Below are positions 1 to 8,136 of a DNA stretch of 64,000 bases, piece after piece (within the stretch, counting starts at the first letter, position 1; each line of letters opens with the position of its first letter). The DNA is taken from assembly GCF_014191305.1 (NCBI RefSeq), contig NZ_JACHWJ010000001.1, positions 1,404,241 through 1,468,240 on the forward strand, in the 5' to 3' direction. Source of the stretch: Pseudoclavibacter helvolus. GTDB lineage: Bacteria; Actinomycetota; Actinomycetes; Actinomycetales; Microbacteriaceae. The notes under the pieces were generated by a model. The model worked only from the letters and a program-made list of their open reading frames with translations. It was not told the origin of the DNA and ran no database searches. The position numbers and the translations under genes were made by a program.

Positions 1-282
1 CCAGGTCATCAACCAGCGCTACCTGAAGACCTCCATCGTGATCACCACGAACCGGCCGGTCGGAGCCTGGGGCGAGATCCTCGGCGACACCACCGTCGCC
101 GCAGCCATGCTCGACCGGCTCTTGCACCGATCCGTCGTGATCACCCTCGATGGAGCCTCTTACCGGCTCCGCCACCACGCCACCGCCGCAGACGAACTCC
201 GCCGCGTCACGACCGGCACGAACCTGCGCTAACCTGACCACACGACCTGAGGAATTCCGATGAGCAACTCTGGGGAATTTCG
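1..282 (+). mobile_element. IS21-family element, right-end remnant
   Basis: The window opens inside the helper gene of an IS21-type element. After its stop at 232 come two near-identical copies of a short motif, GGAATTCCGATGAG near 251 and GGAATTTCGATGAG near 271, as expected for the repeated transposase-binding sites at IS21 ends. The reading frame of a different transposase begins at once after the second motif, so the element probably ended near 282 inside that gene. The exact end is inferred, because the other end lies outside the window. Confidence 0.6.
2..232 (+). CDS. istB: IstB-like ATPase, C-terminal part (IS21 helper), partial
   Basis: The frame is open from base 2 to the stop at 230-232 and gives about 76 residues of the C-terminus of an IstB/DnaC-like AAA+ ATPase. 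This family is the helper that assists IS21 transposase (IstA) in target capture. Visible hallmarks are the sensor-like IVITTNRPVGAWGEILGD stretch and the following AAMLDRLLHRSVVITLDG segment, both typical of IstB. The Walker A and B region lies upstream of the window. No istA is visible. It is the left border of a pile of insertion sequences. Confidence 0.75.
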   Translation, partial: QVINQRYLKTSIVITTNRPVGAWGEILGDTTVAAAMLDRLLHRSVVITLDGASYRLRHHATAADELRRVTTGTNLR

Positions 283-606
283 ATGAGCGCCATCACGCCC
301 ACGAAGAAGCCTGTCGGGTGGAGTGTGGACGGTCAGGGGCGCAGGCGACGCGTGTATGACGCCCCGAAGACTCCGTTCCAGCGGTTGCTCGAAGCGGGGG
401 TGCTTTCTCACACCCAGGAGCGGATGTTGCGGGCGCAGTATGCGAAGCTCAACCCGGTCGAGTTGACGCGTGACATTGTGAGGTATCAGGACATGCTCAT
501 CACCAAAGCGCGATGGAAGACCGAGGTCCTTACGGCCGAGGTGGCAGACGCGCAGAAGAGCCGGCGGAAGCGGCAGGCTGGCGGCGTGAAGATTCACTCC
601 GCATGA
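283..606 (+). pseudogene. DDE integrase-type transposase, C-terminal remnant
   Basis: This 107-codon frame looks like the C-terminal tail of an actinobacterial integrase-catalytic-domain transposase. Such tails share the pattern kkPvGW...RRRVYDAPKTPFQRLL, then a helix ending in NPVELTRDIVRYQ. The catalytic DDE core is missing because the IS21 end abuts directly upstream, so I read it as the 3' part of a transposase gene cut by IS21. The terminal inverted repeat of the same IS follows within 10 bases of the stop. The N-terminal part of a second copy lies at 2187. The family call is from memory of conserved tails and is moderate. Confidence 0.55.
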
Positions 607-611
607 CCCAG

Positions 612-658
612 GGCTACGCGATCAATCTATGTGAGGCACGACCCGGGTTACGCGATCA
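612..658 (+). repeat. Right terminal inverted repeat of the DDE-integrase IS
   Basis: Two copies of a TACGCGATCA motif (615-624 and 650-658) surround a GTGAGGCACGAC block at 631-642. The same arrangement occurs in reverse complement at 2124-2169, directly upstream of an N-terminal fragment of a related transposase. This therefore marks the right end of one IS copy. The internal duplication is probably a pair of transposase-binding sites. Confidence 0.7.
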
Positions 659-776
659 TCTTGACATGAGGCACCACGGGCATCGGCCCGACGAATTTTC
701 TCGCCATGCTGGTCCGCGTACTTCGAGCCAGGAAGGGAATCTCATGGTCGCTCTTCACCGTCTTGAGACCCGGCGT

Positions 777-821
777 CGCTGTGACACCAGGCGCTGTGAC
801 ACCAGGTGCTGTGACACCATA
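777..821. repeat. 15-bp tandem repeat, three copies
   Basis: The unit CGCTGTGACACCAGG is present exactly at 777-791 and 792-806, and as a variant with TG at the start and ATA at the end at 807-821. No array continues on either side and no gene is evident across it. It lies just beyond the right end of the DDE-integrase IS and may be a small minisatellite or an iteron-like site. Confidence 0.8.
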
Positions 822-946
822 GGTCATCGAGATGGTGGCCTCTGGATCAGCGGGCGAAGCCGCGCGACCGGCGCGCGCGAGGGACGCCGTGACAGCACGA
901 TGACAATGGCTTGAGCCCCGCTGATCGGGGACCGGGTTGATGTCTG

Positions 947-2017
947 TCACCCGTTCCGCTGGACCTCGCCCGGCTCCTGCCGGTACGTGTAGGCGGCGGC
1001 CCGGACCGCCTCGTCGCTCTCCAGGCCCGCGCCCAGGGCTCCGCCGACCGTTGCCAGGGCGCTGGCCAGCACGGCCAGCTTGAAGTAGTCGCCGACTTGA
1101 ACCGCGTGTCCGAGGTTCTCCTCCAGCAAATGTGCAGGCACCAGCAGTGGGGTGATCAGGAGTGCGAGGAGCAGGAGCGCTGTGTACAGGAAGGTCACAC
1201 CCAGCACGACCGTTCCCGTCGTGGCCAGGTTGAATAGGGTGACGTGCTTCCCACCCGCCGGATTCGAACCGCGCTCCCAAAGGCCCGCTCCGAGGATCAG
1301 CGAGGCCGTGATCGCTGCGACGGCGCCCATTCCGATCGCCGTCAACCAGGTCCAGCTGAGCGCGTCGCCCAGTTGCCAGATGTCGGATGTGATCATCGCG
1401 AAGACTCCGGCCGCCAGAGCGGCGGTCAGAGCCTTGGAGAGTCCAATGGCAAGCCGCCACGGCTGATTGGCCCGGATCATTCCGACCAGGAGTCGCGCGT
1501 TCCCTTTCAGGACCCTCGCCGTGAACATGACGCTGCCGTCTTCCCCTTCCTGCTGACTCCCGAGCTCGCCAGCGCGGCGCCGGAGGGCGGCCTGCGAGCC
1601 AGCGGACCCGTGATCCTCGGCCTCCCCGAGCAAGGTGCGCACGAGACCGACGACTGCGCCACTGGCGCGTCGACGCAGTCCCACCGCCCCGAGCGCCGGC
1701 AGGCATACGACAGCCACTCCGTGCACCGGGCTGGCATGGGCGACCACCGGCCGGCGACGAACGCTGAGCGGCAAGTCGGTGAGGCAGACGACGAGGTCCC
1801 AGGCCTCCACCAGGAGCCGCTCCCGCGCCGCGCCGACGAGGACAGCATCGTCAGCAGGTGGGTGGACGAGGGCATCGACCACCGTTGGCACCCGCCATCG
1901 GACGGTGGGCATCAGAACACTCAGCTCTGCGCGCAGGTCCTCAGCGAGATCAGCCGCGACTTGGGCGGCCACACCCGGAGCCGAGATGAGTCCGATCACC
2001 ACCTCACCGGCACTCAC
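947..2017 (-). CDS. Conserved actinobacterial four-TM membrane protein of unknown function
   Basis: With a GTG start at 2017 it encodes 356 residues. The frame stays open upstream, but the recognisable family N-terminus (SAGEVVIGLISAPGVAAQVA) begins here. The first ~180 residues look like a soluble alpha/beta domain containing LVVCLTDLPLSVRRRPVVAH. The second half has about four hydrophobic helices and ends in ATVGGALGAGLESDEAV. I know this as a recurrent hypothetical protein of actinobacteria and assign no function. No strong Shine-Dalgarno is seen. It sits between two broken copies of the same IS, so it may have been carried or stranded by them. Confidence 0.6.
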   Translation of the reverse strand: MSAGEVVIGLISAPGVAAQVAADLAEDLRAELSVLMPTVRWRVPTVVDALVHPPADDAVLVGAARERLLVEAWDLVVCLTDLPLSVRRRPVVAHASPVHGVAVVCLPALGAVGLRRRASGAVVGLVRTLLGEAEDHGSAGSQAALRRRAGELGSQQEGEDGSVMFTARVLKGNARLLVGMIRANQPWRLAIGLSKALTAALAAGVFAMITSDIWQLGDALSWTWLTAIGMGAVAAITASLILGAGLWERGSNPAGGKHVTLFNLATTGTVVLGVTFLYTALLLLALLITPLLVPAHLLEENLGHAVQVGDYFKLAVLASALATVGGALGAGLESDEAVRAAAYTYRQEPGEVQRNG

Positions 2018-2123
2018 AGGCAGCCGGTCGGGTTGCAGGAATGGGTTCGAACAGTGTGCGTCATACACACAAGTGTGGGGTCGCCCGCGGAGTAGTGCAA
2101 GAAGCCGGCGTACCTTGCGTATA

Positions 2124-2169
2124 TTGATCGCGTAGCCTAAGTCGTGCCTCACATACTTTGATCGCGTAC
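2124..2169 (-). repeat. Left terminal inverted repeat of a second DDE-integrase IS copy
   Basis: Reverse complement of the end at 612-658: read on the minus strand it gives TACGCGATCAA, then GTGAGGCACGAC, then a second TACGCGATCAA. A transposase start codon follows at 2187. It therefore marks the left end of another copy, in the same orientation as the first. Confidence 0.7.
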
Positions 2170-2186
2170 TTCTACGCTGAACGAGT

Positions 2187-2633
2187 ATGAACAAGGGTGT
2201 GGTGTCAGTGGCGACACGAATCGAAATCACCAAACAGTTGAAACAGGCGTACACGACCGCGGCGAAGTCCGAGAAGTCCGAAATTCTGGACCAGTTCTGC
2301 GCAACTACCGGGGTGTCACGCGTCACGGCCAGACGCTACCTCACCGACCCGAACCTCGGGGCGAAGAACGTCACCCGGATCGACCGCAGACACCACCGAC
2401 CGACCAAATACTCGGCCGCTTCCAGGCGCGTGCTGGTGTGGCTGTGGCGGGTCATGATGTACCCGTGCGGGAAGTACATGCAGCAGATGCTCCCCGAATG
2501 GATTCCCCGGCTCGAAGCCCATCACGAACTCGTGTATGGCGAGCACGACTACACGTCTGAGGTGCGAGCCGAGCTGCTGCACATGTCTGCCGCGACCATT
2601 GACCGGTACTTACGTGAACACCGTCGGGCCCTC
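2187..2633 (+). pseudogene. DDE integrase-type transposase, N-terminal remnant, cut by IS3
   Basis: About 149 codons of a transposase N-terminus start at ATG 2187 just inside the IS left end. A helix-turn-helix is visible at residues ~20-50 (ILDQFCATTGVSRVTARRYL). A basic linker and a second helical DNA-binding region follow, ending in MSAATIDRYLREHRRAL. The frame then runs into the left end of an IS3 element at 2634, which supplies a chance stop at 2711. The catalytic domain is absent. It probably belongs to the same family as the C-terminal fragment at 283-606, so the two may be halves of sister copies. Confidence 0.65.
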
Positions 2634-3552
2634 TGGTCTGCCGCGATGTTTTCGGACTGTCCCCAGCCTGAATGCGATGACTTTTATGCTGCCAACGTGA
2701 GTGGCCCGTGATGGACCTGATTCGGCGTTTGATACCCTAACCCCGAATGGCGACGCCGACTGTTATAGAACCCCTCGATATAGCGAACGATATCCTTCCG
2801 AGCATGCTTCTTGCTCGGATACGTCGTCCGATACACTCGCTCATTTTTCAAGGCAGCGAAGAATGATTCGGCCATCGCGTTATCCCAACATACACCAGTT
2901 CGCCCCATCGAGGAACGCATTCCGAGATCTTTCACCGACTTCCGAAAATCGCTGGACGTGTAGACACTTCCGCGATCGGAATGGAACACAGCGCCCTCCT
3001 CAATCGGTGTGCTCTCGGCGGCATTTCTGAGCGCCTGCTCGATCAACTCGGTCCGCATGTGGTCCTCAATGGCCCACCCAACGACTTTCTTTGAATAGCA
3101 ATCGATGACGGTCGCGAGATACACGAAACCCTGCCAGGTGTGAATGTAGGTGATATCGCCGACGAATTTCCGACCCGGTCGGGTGGCCGTGAAGTCGCGC
3201 TCGACGAGATCCGGGAGGGCATGCTCCTCGCCATCCGTGGTTGTCGTGACTCGGAACGGTCGAGGCTGGCAGGCCACGAGCTTGTGCTCAGCCATCAGGC
3301 GGCGAACGAGCTCCGGGGAACAGTGCGTGCCAGCCTCGGCAAGGTCAGCGTGAATTCGCCGATACCCATACGTCCCGTCCGACGCTTCGAAGAACATTGT
3401 GATCTTCTCGACAAGTGCGTCTCGTCGCTCCTGCGTGCGAGTTGGCGTCGGGTCCCTCCAGGAATAGAAACCAGATTTCGAAACACCAAGCCAAGCGCAC
3501 ATTTTCGTGACGGAATGATTAACACTCGCGTCAATGGTCAGGGAGTCAATGT
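2634..3552 (-). mobile_element. IS3-family element, copy 1, 5'-truncated
   Basis: The left end TGGTCTGCCGCGATGTT is identical to the end at 5736. The body matches the second copy almost base for base; I noticed one difference, in GGTCGAGG versus GGTCGGGG. The element stops at 3552, where ISL3 begins, and lacks all of orfA and the first codons of orfB. With no duplicated target around the ISL3, the missing part was probably removed by an ISL3-linked deletion rather than pushed aside. Confidence 0.85.
2684..3552 (-). pseudogene. IS3 OrfB transposase (DDE), copy 1, lacks its first codons
   Basis: The frame carries nearly the whole OrfB. It has an HTH_21-like N-terminus, then the rve integrase core with DITYIHTWQGFVYLATVID, FHSDRGSVY and the terminal E in CWDNAMAESFFAALKNE (DDE triad), then YNSRRRHSGLGYQTPNQV. 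The reading begins at IDSLTIDASVNHS because the ISL3 junction at 3553 removed the start. An apparent continuous frame from 2684 to 4771 simply runs through the junction into ISL3 antisense and is not a real fusion. OrfA is absent, so this copy cannot make an OrfAB transposase. Confidence 0.85.
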
Positions 3553-5011
3553 GGCTCTTGGGACATTCGGTGGGGGTGAGGCGCGCCGGGTGATGGTTGG
3601 CGGGTAGGGGTCGAGGTCCCCGAGGATCAGTAGCGCTAACTGTCTGATCGATTCCGAGGACCTCGACGTGTTTCACCCTACTTCGGGGTGCGCTTCTGCG
3701 CGCTCCACTGCCTGCCCTTGCTCGCGCTGTGACCTGTTGCTCGGCCTCGACGGGGTCCATGTTGAGGCTGTCGAGCGGGACGACGGGGTTCTGACGGTCA
3801 CGGTCTCGAGCCCGACGGTGCCGACGGGTTGTCCCTCGTGCGGGGTCGTCGCGATCGGTCGTGGCAGGCGGCGTCGGGTCCTGCACGATGTCCCCAGTGT
3901 TGGGCGGGTGCGGATCGTGTGGCGGCAACGCATCTGGCAGTGCATCGATAGCAGTTGCGATCGGAAGACGTTCGTGGAGCAGGTCTCGACGCTCGTCGCT
4001 CCGCGGGGGTCGATCACGAAGCGGGCGGTGGTGTGGGCGATTGTTCAGTTGCGGCGTGAGCACGCGACGATCGCAGGTCTTGCCCGCCAACTCGGGACGT
4101 CGTGGAAGACGGTGTGGCGTGCCATCGAGCCCGAACTTCAGCGTCTCGCGGCCGATGAGTCCCGGTTCGAGAACGTCACCACACTCGGGGTGGATGAGCA
4201 CATCTGGCATCACGTCGACCCCCGCAGGCGTGGCCCGAAGGAGCTGACCGGGATGGTCGATCTCACCCGAGATGACCGCGGAAAGACGCGGGCTAGGCTC
4301 CTCGACCTCGTGCCGGGTCGTTCCGGGAAGGCTTACGCGACCTGGCTCGCTGAGCGCGGGGACGCGTTCCGCAAGAACGTGCAGGTGGCAGCGCTGGATC
4401 CGTTCGCCGGATACATGAGCGCGATCGATGACCAGCTCGAAGATGCGACCGCGGTCCTTGACGCGTTCCACGTCGTCAAGCTCGGCACCGCCGCCGTCGA
4501 CGAGGTTCGCCGCCGTGTTCAGCAAGACACCCTCGGGCATCGCGGGAGAAAGGGAGACCCGCTCTACGGCATTCAGACGATCCTCCGCGCGGGAGAGGAG
4601 AACCTGACCGAGAAGCAACGAGCCCGCCTCGACACGGCGATCGGGGCCGACCCCGCCCACATCGAGGTGTTCATCGCGTGGCAGTGCGCGCAGGAACTCC
4701 GCTCGGCCTACCGCGCGAAGGACCTGGCCGAGGGGCGGCGGATCGCCGTGAAAGTCGCCGAGTCGTTCCATACCTGCCCGATCCCCGAGATCGCCCGCCT
4801 GGGGCGCACACTACGACGGTGGCGTGACGCGTTCCTCAACTACTTCACCACCGCACGCGCGAACAACGGCGGCACCGAAGCGATCAACGGGATCATCGAA
4901 CTCCACCGCCGACTCGCCCGCGGCTACCGCAACCGCCACAACTACCGACTACGCATGCTCCTCGCCGCCGGCGGCCTCACCCCCTGACCCCCACCGAATG
5001 TCCCAAGAGCC
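3553..5011 (+). mobile_element. ISL3-family element a (1459 bp)
   Basis: A perfect 25-bp terminal inverted repeat begins GGCTCTTGGGACATTCGG at 3553 and ends at 5011. One transposase gene lies inside. The flanking octamers, GTCAATGT on the left and CCATAACG on the right, do not match, unlike the other ISL3 copies here. The left flank is IS3 and the right flank is dprA, so this copy marks a deletion or recombination junction. Its length equals copies b and c, but its sequence is a clearly diverged relative. Confidence 0.9.
3668..4987 (+). CDS. ISL3-family transposase (copy a)
   Basis: A 439-residue ISL3 transposase starting at GTG 3668. The N-terminal zinc-binding region has CPSCGVV (CxxC) and a later C...C pair (CIDSSCDRKTF). 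An HTH-like segment GLARQLGTSWKTVWRAI lies at residues ~135-155. The DDE_Tnp_ISL3 core has TTLGVDEHIWHH, VAALDPFAGY and the terminal FTTARANNGGTEAINGIIE. It is intact in reading frame and sits between perfect ends, so this element could still be active. It differs at many positions from the identical copies at 6414 and 40615. Confidence 0.9.
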   Translation: MFHPTSGCASARSTACPCSRCDLLLGLDGVHVEAVERDDGVLTVTVSSPTVPTGCPSCGVVAIGRGRRRRVLHDVPSVGRVRIVWRQRIWQCIDSSCDRKTFVEQVSTLVAPRGSITKRAVVWAIVQLRREHATIAGLARQLGTSWKTVWRAIEPELQRLAADESRFENVTTLGVDEHIWHHVDPRRRGPKELTGMVDLTRDDRGKTRARLLDLVPGRSGKAYATWLAERGDAFRKNVQVAALDPFAGYMSAIDDQLEDATAVLDAFHVVKLGTAAVDEVRRRVQQDTLGHRGRKGDPLYGIQTILRAGEENLTEKQRARLDTAIGADPAHIEVFIAWQCAQELRSAYRAKDLAEGRRIAVKVAESFHTCPIPEIARLGRTLRRWRDAFLNYFTTARANNGGTEAINGIIELHRRLARGYRNRHNYRLRMLLAAGGLTP

Positions 5012-5190
5012 CCATAACGAGCGCCGCCAGCACGGGATCCAACCTGCTGCTGCAAAGCGGTCACGCCCGTGTCATTACCAATGGAACCGACATCATGCGC
5101 ATGCTTGAGGGCGAAACGAGCGCCCCCGCGCGAAGTGTGATCCGCGCGGAGGCGCCGCATGCTGTCTCACCCAAAAGTCGGGTGCTGTAG
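5012..5190 (+). pseudogene. dprA: DprA C-terminal fragment
   Basis: Directly after the ISL3 end the plus frame reads PITSAASTGSNLLLQSGHAR, then VITNGTDIMRML, and stops with TAG at 5188-5190. This matches the end of DprA (DNA-processing protein A), whose Rossmann-like domain closes with the conserved (V)PGP-x-TSAASTG...LL..GA..V segment and a short Ala-rich tail. DprA loads RecA onto incoming ssDNA in transformation. All upstream parts are missing, consistent with an IS-mediated deletion. Only about 59 codons remain, so no function is expected. Confidence 0.75.
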
Positions 5191-5193
5191 CTC

Positions 5194-5400
5194 CTACCTT
5201 GCCGTCGGCATCTCTACGACCAGACTCTGTCGAAGCTCGTCGAGGTCAACGCGAATGAGGCGCCCGACCCGATATCCGCGGACGGTGCCGTCAGCGATTC
5301 GACGTCTGATGGTCTTGACCGAAACTCCGAGATTCTCGGCTGCGACCGCCAATGGTAGCAACGCGGATTCGGATGCATCGGATGGGTTGCGGGCAATCAT
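5194..5400 (-). CDS. xis: Excisionase-like helix-turn-helix protein
   Basis: 68 residues from ATG 5400, preceded by a good GGGAGGT ribosome-binding site. The sequence LPLAVAAENLGVSVKTIRRRIADGTVRGYRVGRLIRVDLDEL is a classic winged-HTH excisionase (MerR-like helix_turn_helix_17) fold. It lies just downstream of the integrase stop at 5459 on the same strand, the usual int-xis pairing of integrative plasmids and phages. Since the integrase is destroyed, it is probably an orphan. It converges on the dprA fragment with a 3-base gap. Confidence 0.8.
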   Translation of the reverse strand: MIARNPSDASESALLPLAVAAENLGVSVKTIRRRIADGTVRGYRVGRLIRVDLDELRQSLVVEMPTAR

Positions 5401-6389
5401 GGTGTTACCTCCCTGTAAGCGAATGAGTGTCACTCCACAGGTGTCCGCAGCTGTCCGGTTAGGTCTCCTCGCCACCGTCGCCTTCTTTCTTCGCTCGGGC
5501 AATGCTCGTGCTGACACGATCGCTCATACGGTCAGCCAGTTCCCGGTCTCGATTCATCGTGGCGTGCTGGTAACGCAACACGATGTGAATGTCAGCGTGA
5601 CCGCCGCGTCGCATCAGCTCCGCGAGCGTCGCCCCCTCTTGCGCGAAGATCGTGAGCCCCGTGTGCCGCAGGTCGTGAAACCTGAAGCGGTGGGGCAGCC
5701 CCGCTACTCCATCCCGCGCGTCAGCCCAGATGTATTGGTCTGCCGCGATGTTTTCGGACTGTCCCCAGCCTGAATGCGATGACTTTTATGCTGCCAACGT
5801 GAGTGGCCCGTGATGGACCTGATTCGGCGTTTGATACCCTAACCCCGAATGGCGACGCCGACTGTTATAGAACCCCTCGATATAGCGAACGATATCCTTC
5901 CGAGCATGCTTCTTGCTCGGATACGTCGTCCGATACACTCGCTCATTTTTCAAGGCAGCGAAGAATGATTCGGCCATCGCGTTATCCCAACATACACCAG
6001 TTCGCCCCATCGAGGAACGCATTCCGAGATCTTTCACCGACTTCCGAAAATCGCTGGACGTGTAGACACTTCCGCGATCGGAATGGAACACAGCGCCCTC
6101 CTCAATCGGTGTGCTCTCGGCGGCATTTCTGAGCGCCTGCTCGATCAACTCGGTCCGCATGTGGTCCTCAATGGCCCACCCAACGACTTTCTTTGAATAG
6201 CAATCGATGACGGTCGCGAGATACACGAAACCCTGCCAGGTGTGAATGTAGGTGATATCGCCGACGAATTTCCGACCCGGTCGGGTGGCCGTGAAGTCGC
6301 GCTCGACGAGATCCGGGAGGGCATGCTCCTCGCCATCCGTGGTTGTCGTGACTCGGAACGGTCGGGGCTGGCAGGCCACGAGCTTGTGC

Positions 6390-7848
6390 GGCTCTTCGGA
6401 CATTCGGTGGGGGTCATGGGGTGAGTCCGCCGGCGGCGAGGAGCATGCGGAGCCGGTAGTTCTCTCGGTTTCGGAAGCCGCGAGCGAGGCGACGATGCAG
6501 CTCGATGATCCCGTTGATCGCCTCGGTGCCGCCGTTGTTTGCCCGGCTGGTGGTGAAGTAGGCGAGGAACGCTGAGCGCCAGCGTCGCAGGGTGCGGCCG
6601 AGGCGTGCGATCTCGGGGATCGGGCAGGTGTGGAACGACTCGATGACCTTCTCGGCGATCCGGCGTCCCGTGGTCAGGTCTCTCTGGTGGTAAGCAGCGC
6701 GGAGTTGTTGGGCGCACTGCCATGCGACGAACACCTCGTCGTGGGCCGGGTTCGCCTCGATCGCCGCGATGAGGCGGGCCTGCTGCTTCTCGGTCAGGTT
6801 CTCCGCCCCGGCGCGGAGGATGGTCTGGATCCCGTAGAGCGGGTCGCCGGTCCGTCCGCGATGGCCGAGGGTGTCTTGCTGGACCCGGCGGCGGACCTCG
6901 TCGACCGCTTGAGTGCCGAGCTTGACGACATGGAACGCGTCCAGCACGGCGGTGGCATCTTGCAGTTTGTCGTCGATCGCGGTCTTGTAACCGGCGAACG
7001 GATCCAGCGCCGCGACCTTCACCTGCTTGCGGAATGCGTCGCCACGTGCGCTGAGCCAGGTCGCGTAGGCCTTCCCCGACCTGCCCGGCACGAGGTCCAG
7101 CAGCCGGGCCCGCGTCTTCCCGGTGCTGTCGCGGGTGAGGTCGACCATCCCGGTCAGCTCCTTCGGACCGCGCTTGCGCGGGTCGACGTGATGCCAGATG
7201 TGCTCGTCAACGCCCAGCGTTGTCACGTTCTCGAACCGGGACTCATCGGCCGCGAGCTTCACAAGCTCCGGCTCGACGGCCCGCCACACCGTCTTCCACG
7301 ACGTGCCCAGCTGGCGACGCAGTCCTTCGATCGTGGCGTGTTCGCGACGCAGCTGACCGACTGCCCAGACGACCGCGCGTCGGGTGAGTACCCCACGCGG
7401 GGCGACAAGAGACGGCAGCTGTTCCACGAACGTCTGCCGTGCACAGCCCGACTCGTCACACCGCCAGACTCGCTGCCGCCACACGATTCGCACCCGTGTC
7501 ATGCCGGGCACGTCATGAAGCAGCCGGCGGCGACGTCCACGGCCGGTCGCGACGGTCCCGCACGACGGGCAACCGGCAGGCGCCGCAGGACTCGAGACCG
7601 TCACGATCAGTAGTCCGTTGCGGCGGTCCACGTGCTCGACATGGACGCCCTCGAGGCCGAGCAGGAGGTCACAGCGGGAACACGGGTCAGTGGCAGAGCG
7701 CGCGTCAGCGCACACCGAAGTAGGGTGAAGCACGTCGAGGTCCTCGTGATGGATCAGGTGGTTAGCGCTTCTGATCCTCCGGGACCTCGACCCCTACCCG
7801 TCGAACCTCACCCGGCGAGCCCTACCCCCACCGAAAGTCCGAAGAGCC
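6390..7848 (-). mobile_element. ISL3-family element b (1459 bp)
   Basis: The ends GGCTCTTCGGAC... and ...TCCGAAGAGCC form a ~25-bp inverted repeat with one mismatch. An 8-bp target duplication GCTTGTGC lies at 6382-6389 and 7849-7856. The uninterrupted target is visible in IS3 copy 1 near 3280, which confirms a clean insertion. As far as I compared them, the sequence is the same as copy c at 40591-42049, in the same orientation. Confidence 0.95.
6414..7733 (-). CDS. ISL3-family transposase (copy b)
   Basis: 439 residues, with the same protein as the copy at 40615-41934. It has an N-terminal zinc-binding region (CPSCGTV, then CDESGCARQTF), an HTH-like GLRRQLGTSWKTVWRAV, and the ISL3 DDE core with TTLGVDEHIWHH, VAALDPFAGY and FTTSRANNGGTEAINGIIE. 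The gene is intact and has intact ends. Identity with the other copy points to recent movement and probable current activity. Confidence 0.92.
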   Translation of the reverse strand: MLHPTSVCADARSATDPCSRCDLLLGLEGVHVEHVDRRNGLLIVTVSSPAAPAGCPSCGTVATGRGRRRRLLHDVPGMTRVRIVWRQRVWRCDESGCARQTFVEQLPSLVAPRGVLTRRAVVWAVGQLRREHATIEGLRRQLGTSWKTVWRAVEPELVKLAADESRFENVTTLGVDEHIWHHVDPRKRGPKELTGMVDLTRDSTGKTRARLLDLVPGRSGKAYATWLSARGDAFRKQVKVAALDPFAGYKTAIDDKLQDATAVLDAFHVVKLGTQAVDEVRRRVQQDTLGHRGRTGDPLYGIQTILRAGAENLTEKQQARLIAAIEANPAHDEVFVAWQCAQQLRAAYHQRDLTTGRRIAEKVIESFHTCPIPEIARLGRTLRRWRSAFLAYFTTSRANNGGTEAINGIIELHRRLARGFRNRENYRLRMLLAAGGLTP

Positions 7849-8136
7849 GCTTGTGCTCAGCCATCAGGCGGCGAACGAGCTCCGGGGAACAGTGCGTGCC
7901 AGCCTCGGCAAGGTCAGCGTGAATTCGCCGATACCCATACGTCCCGTCCGACGCTTCGAAGAACATTGTGATCTTCTCGACAAGTGCGTCTCGTCGCTCC
8001 TGCGTGCGAGTTGGCGTCGGGTCCCTCCAGGAATAGAAACCAGATTTCGAAACACCAAGCCAAGCGCACATTTTCGTGACGGAATGATTAACACTCGCGT
8101 CAATGGTCAGGGAGTCAATGTATTCATACTTGCTCA

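Larger units (their letters stand above)
607..946. other. Gene-free stretch: IS end plus 15-bp triplication
   Basis: This 340-base gap holds the IS terminal repeat (612-658) and a 15-bp tandem triplication (777-821). Several long frames are open on both strands because of high GC, but none has family-like sequence or a ribosome-binding site. I see no supported gene. Confidence 0.5.

Noticed and set aside
1249..1275. GGATTCGAACC, resembling a tRNA T-loop
   Set aside because: It lies within the coding frame of the 947-2017 membrane protein (WERGSNPAGG), and no acceptor, D or anticodon arms fit around it.
648..1706. A 352-codon minus-strand frame with GVTAPGVTAPGVTA repeats
   Set aside because: It overlaps the better-supported 947-2017 gene in another frame. 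The repeat is just the translated 15-bp DNA triplication, with no family-like sequence.
2684..4771. A 695-codon minus-strand frame across IS3 and ISL3
   Set aside because: It is the IS3 OrfB frame running through the IS junction into the antisense of the ISL3 transposase; a chance open frame, not a fusion protein.
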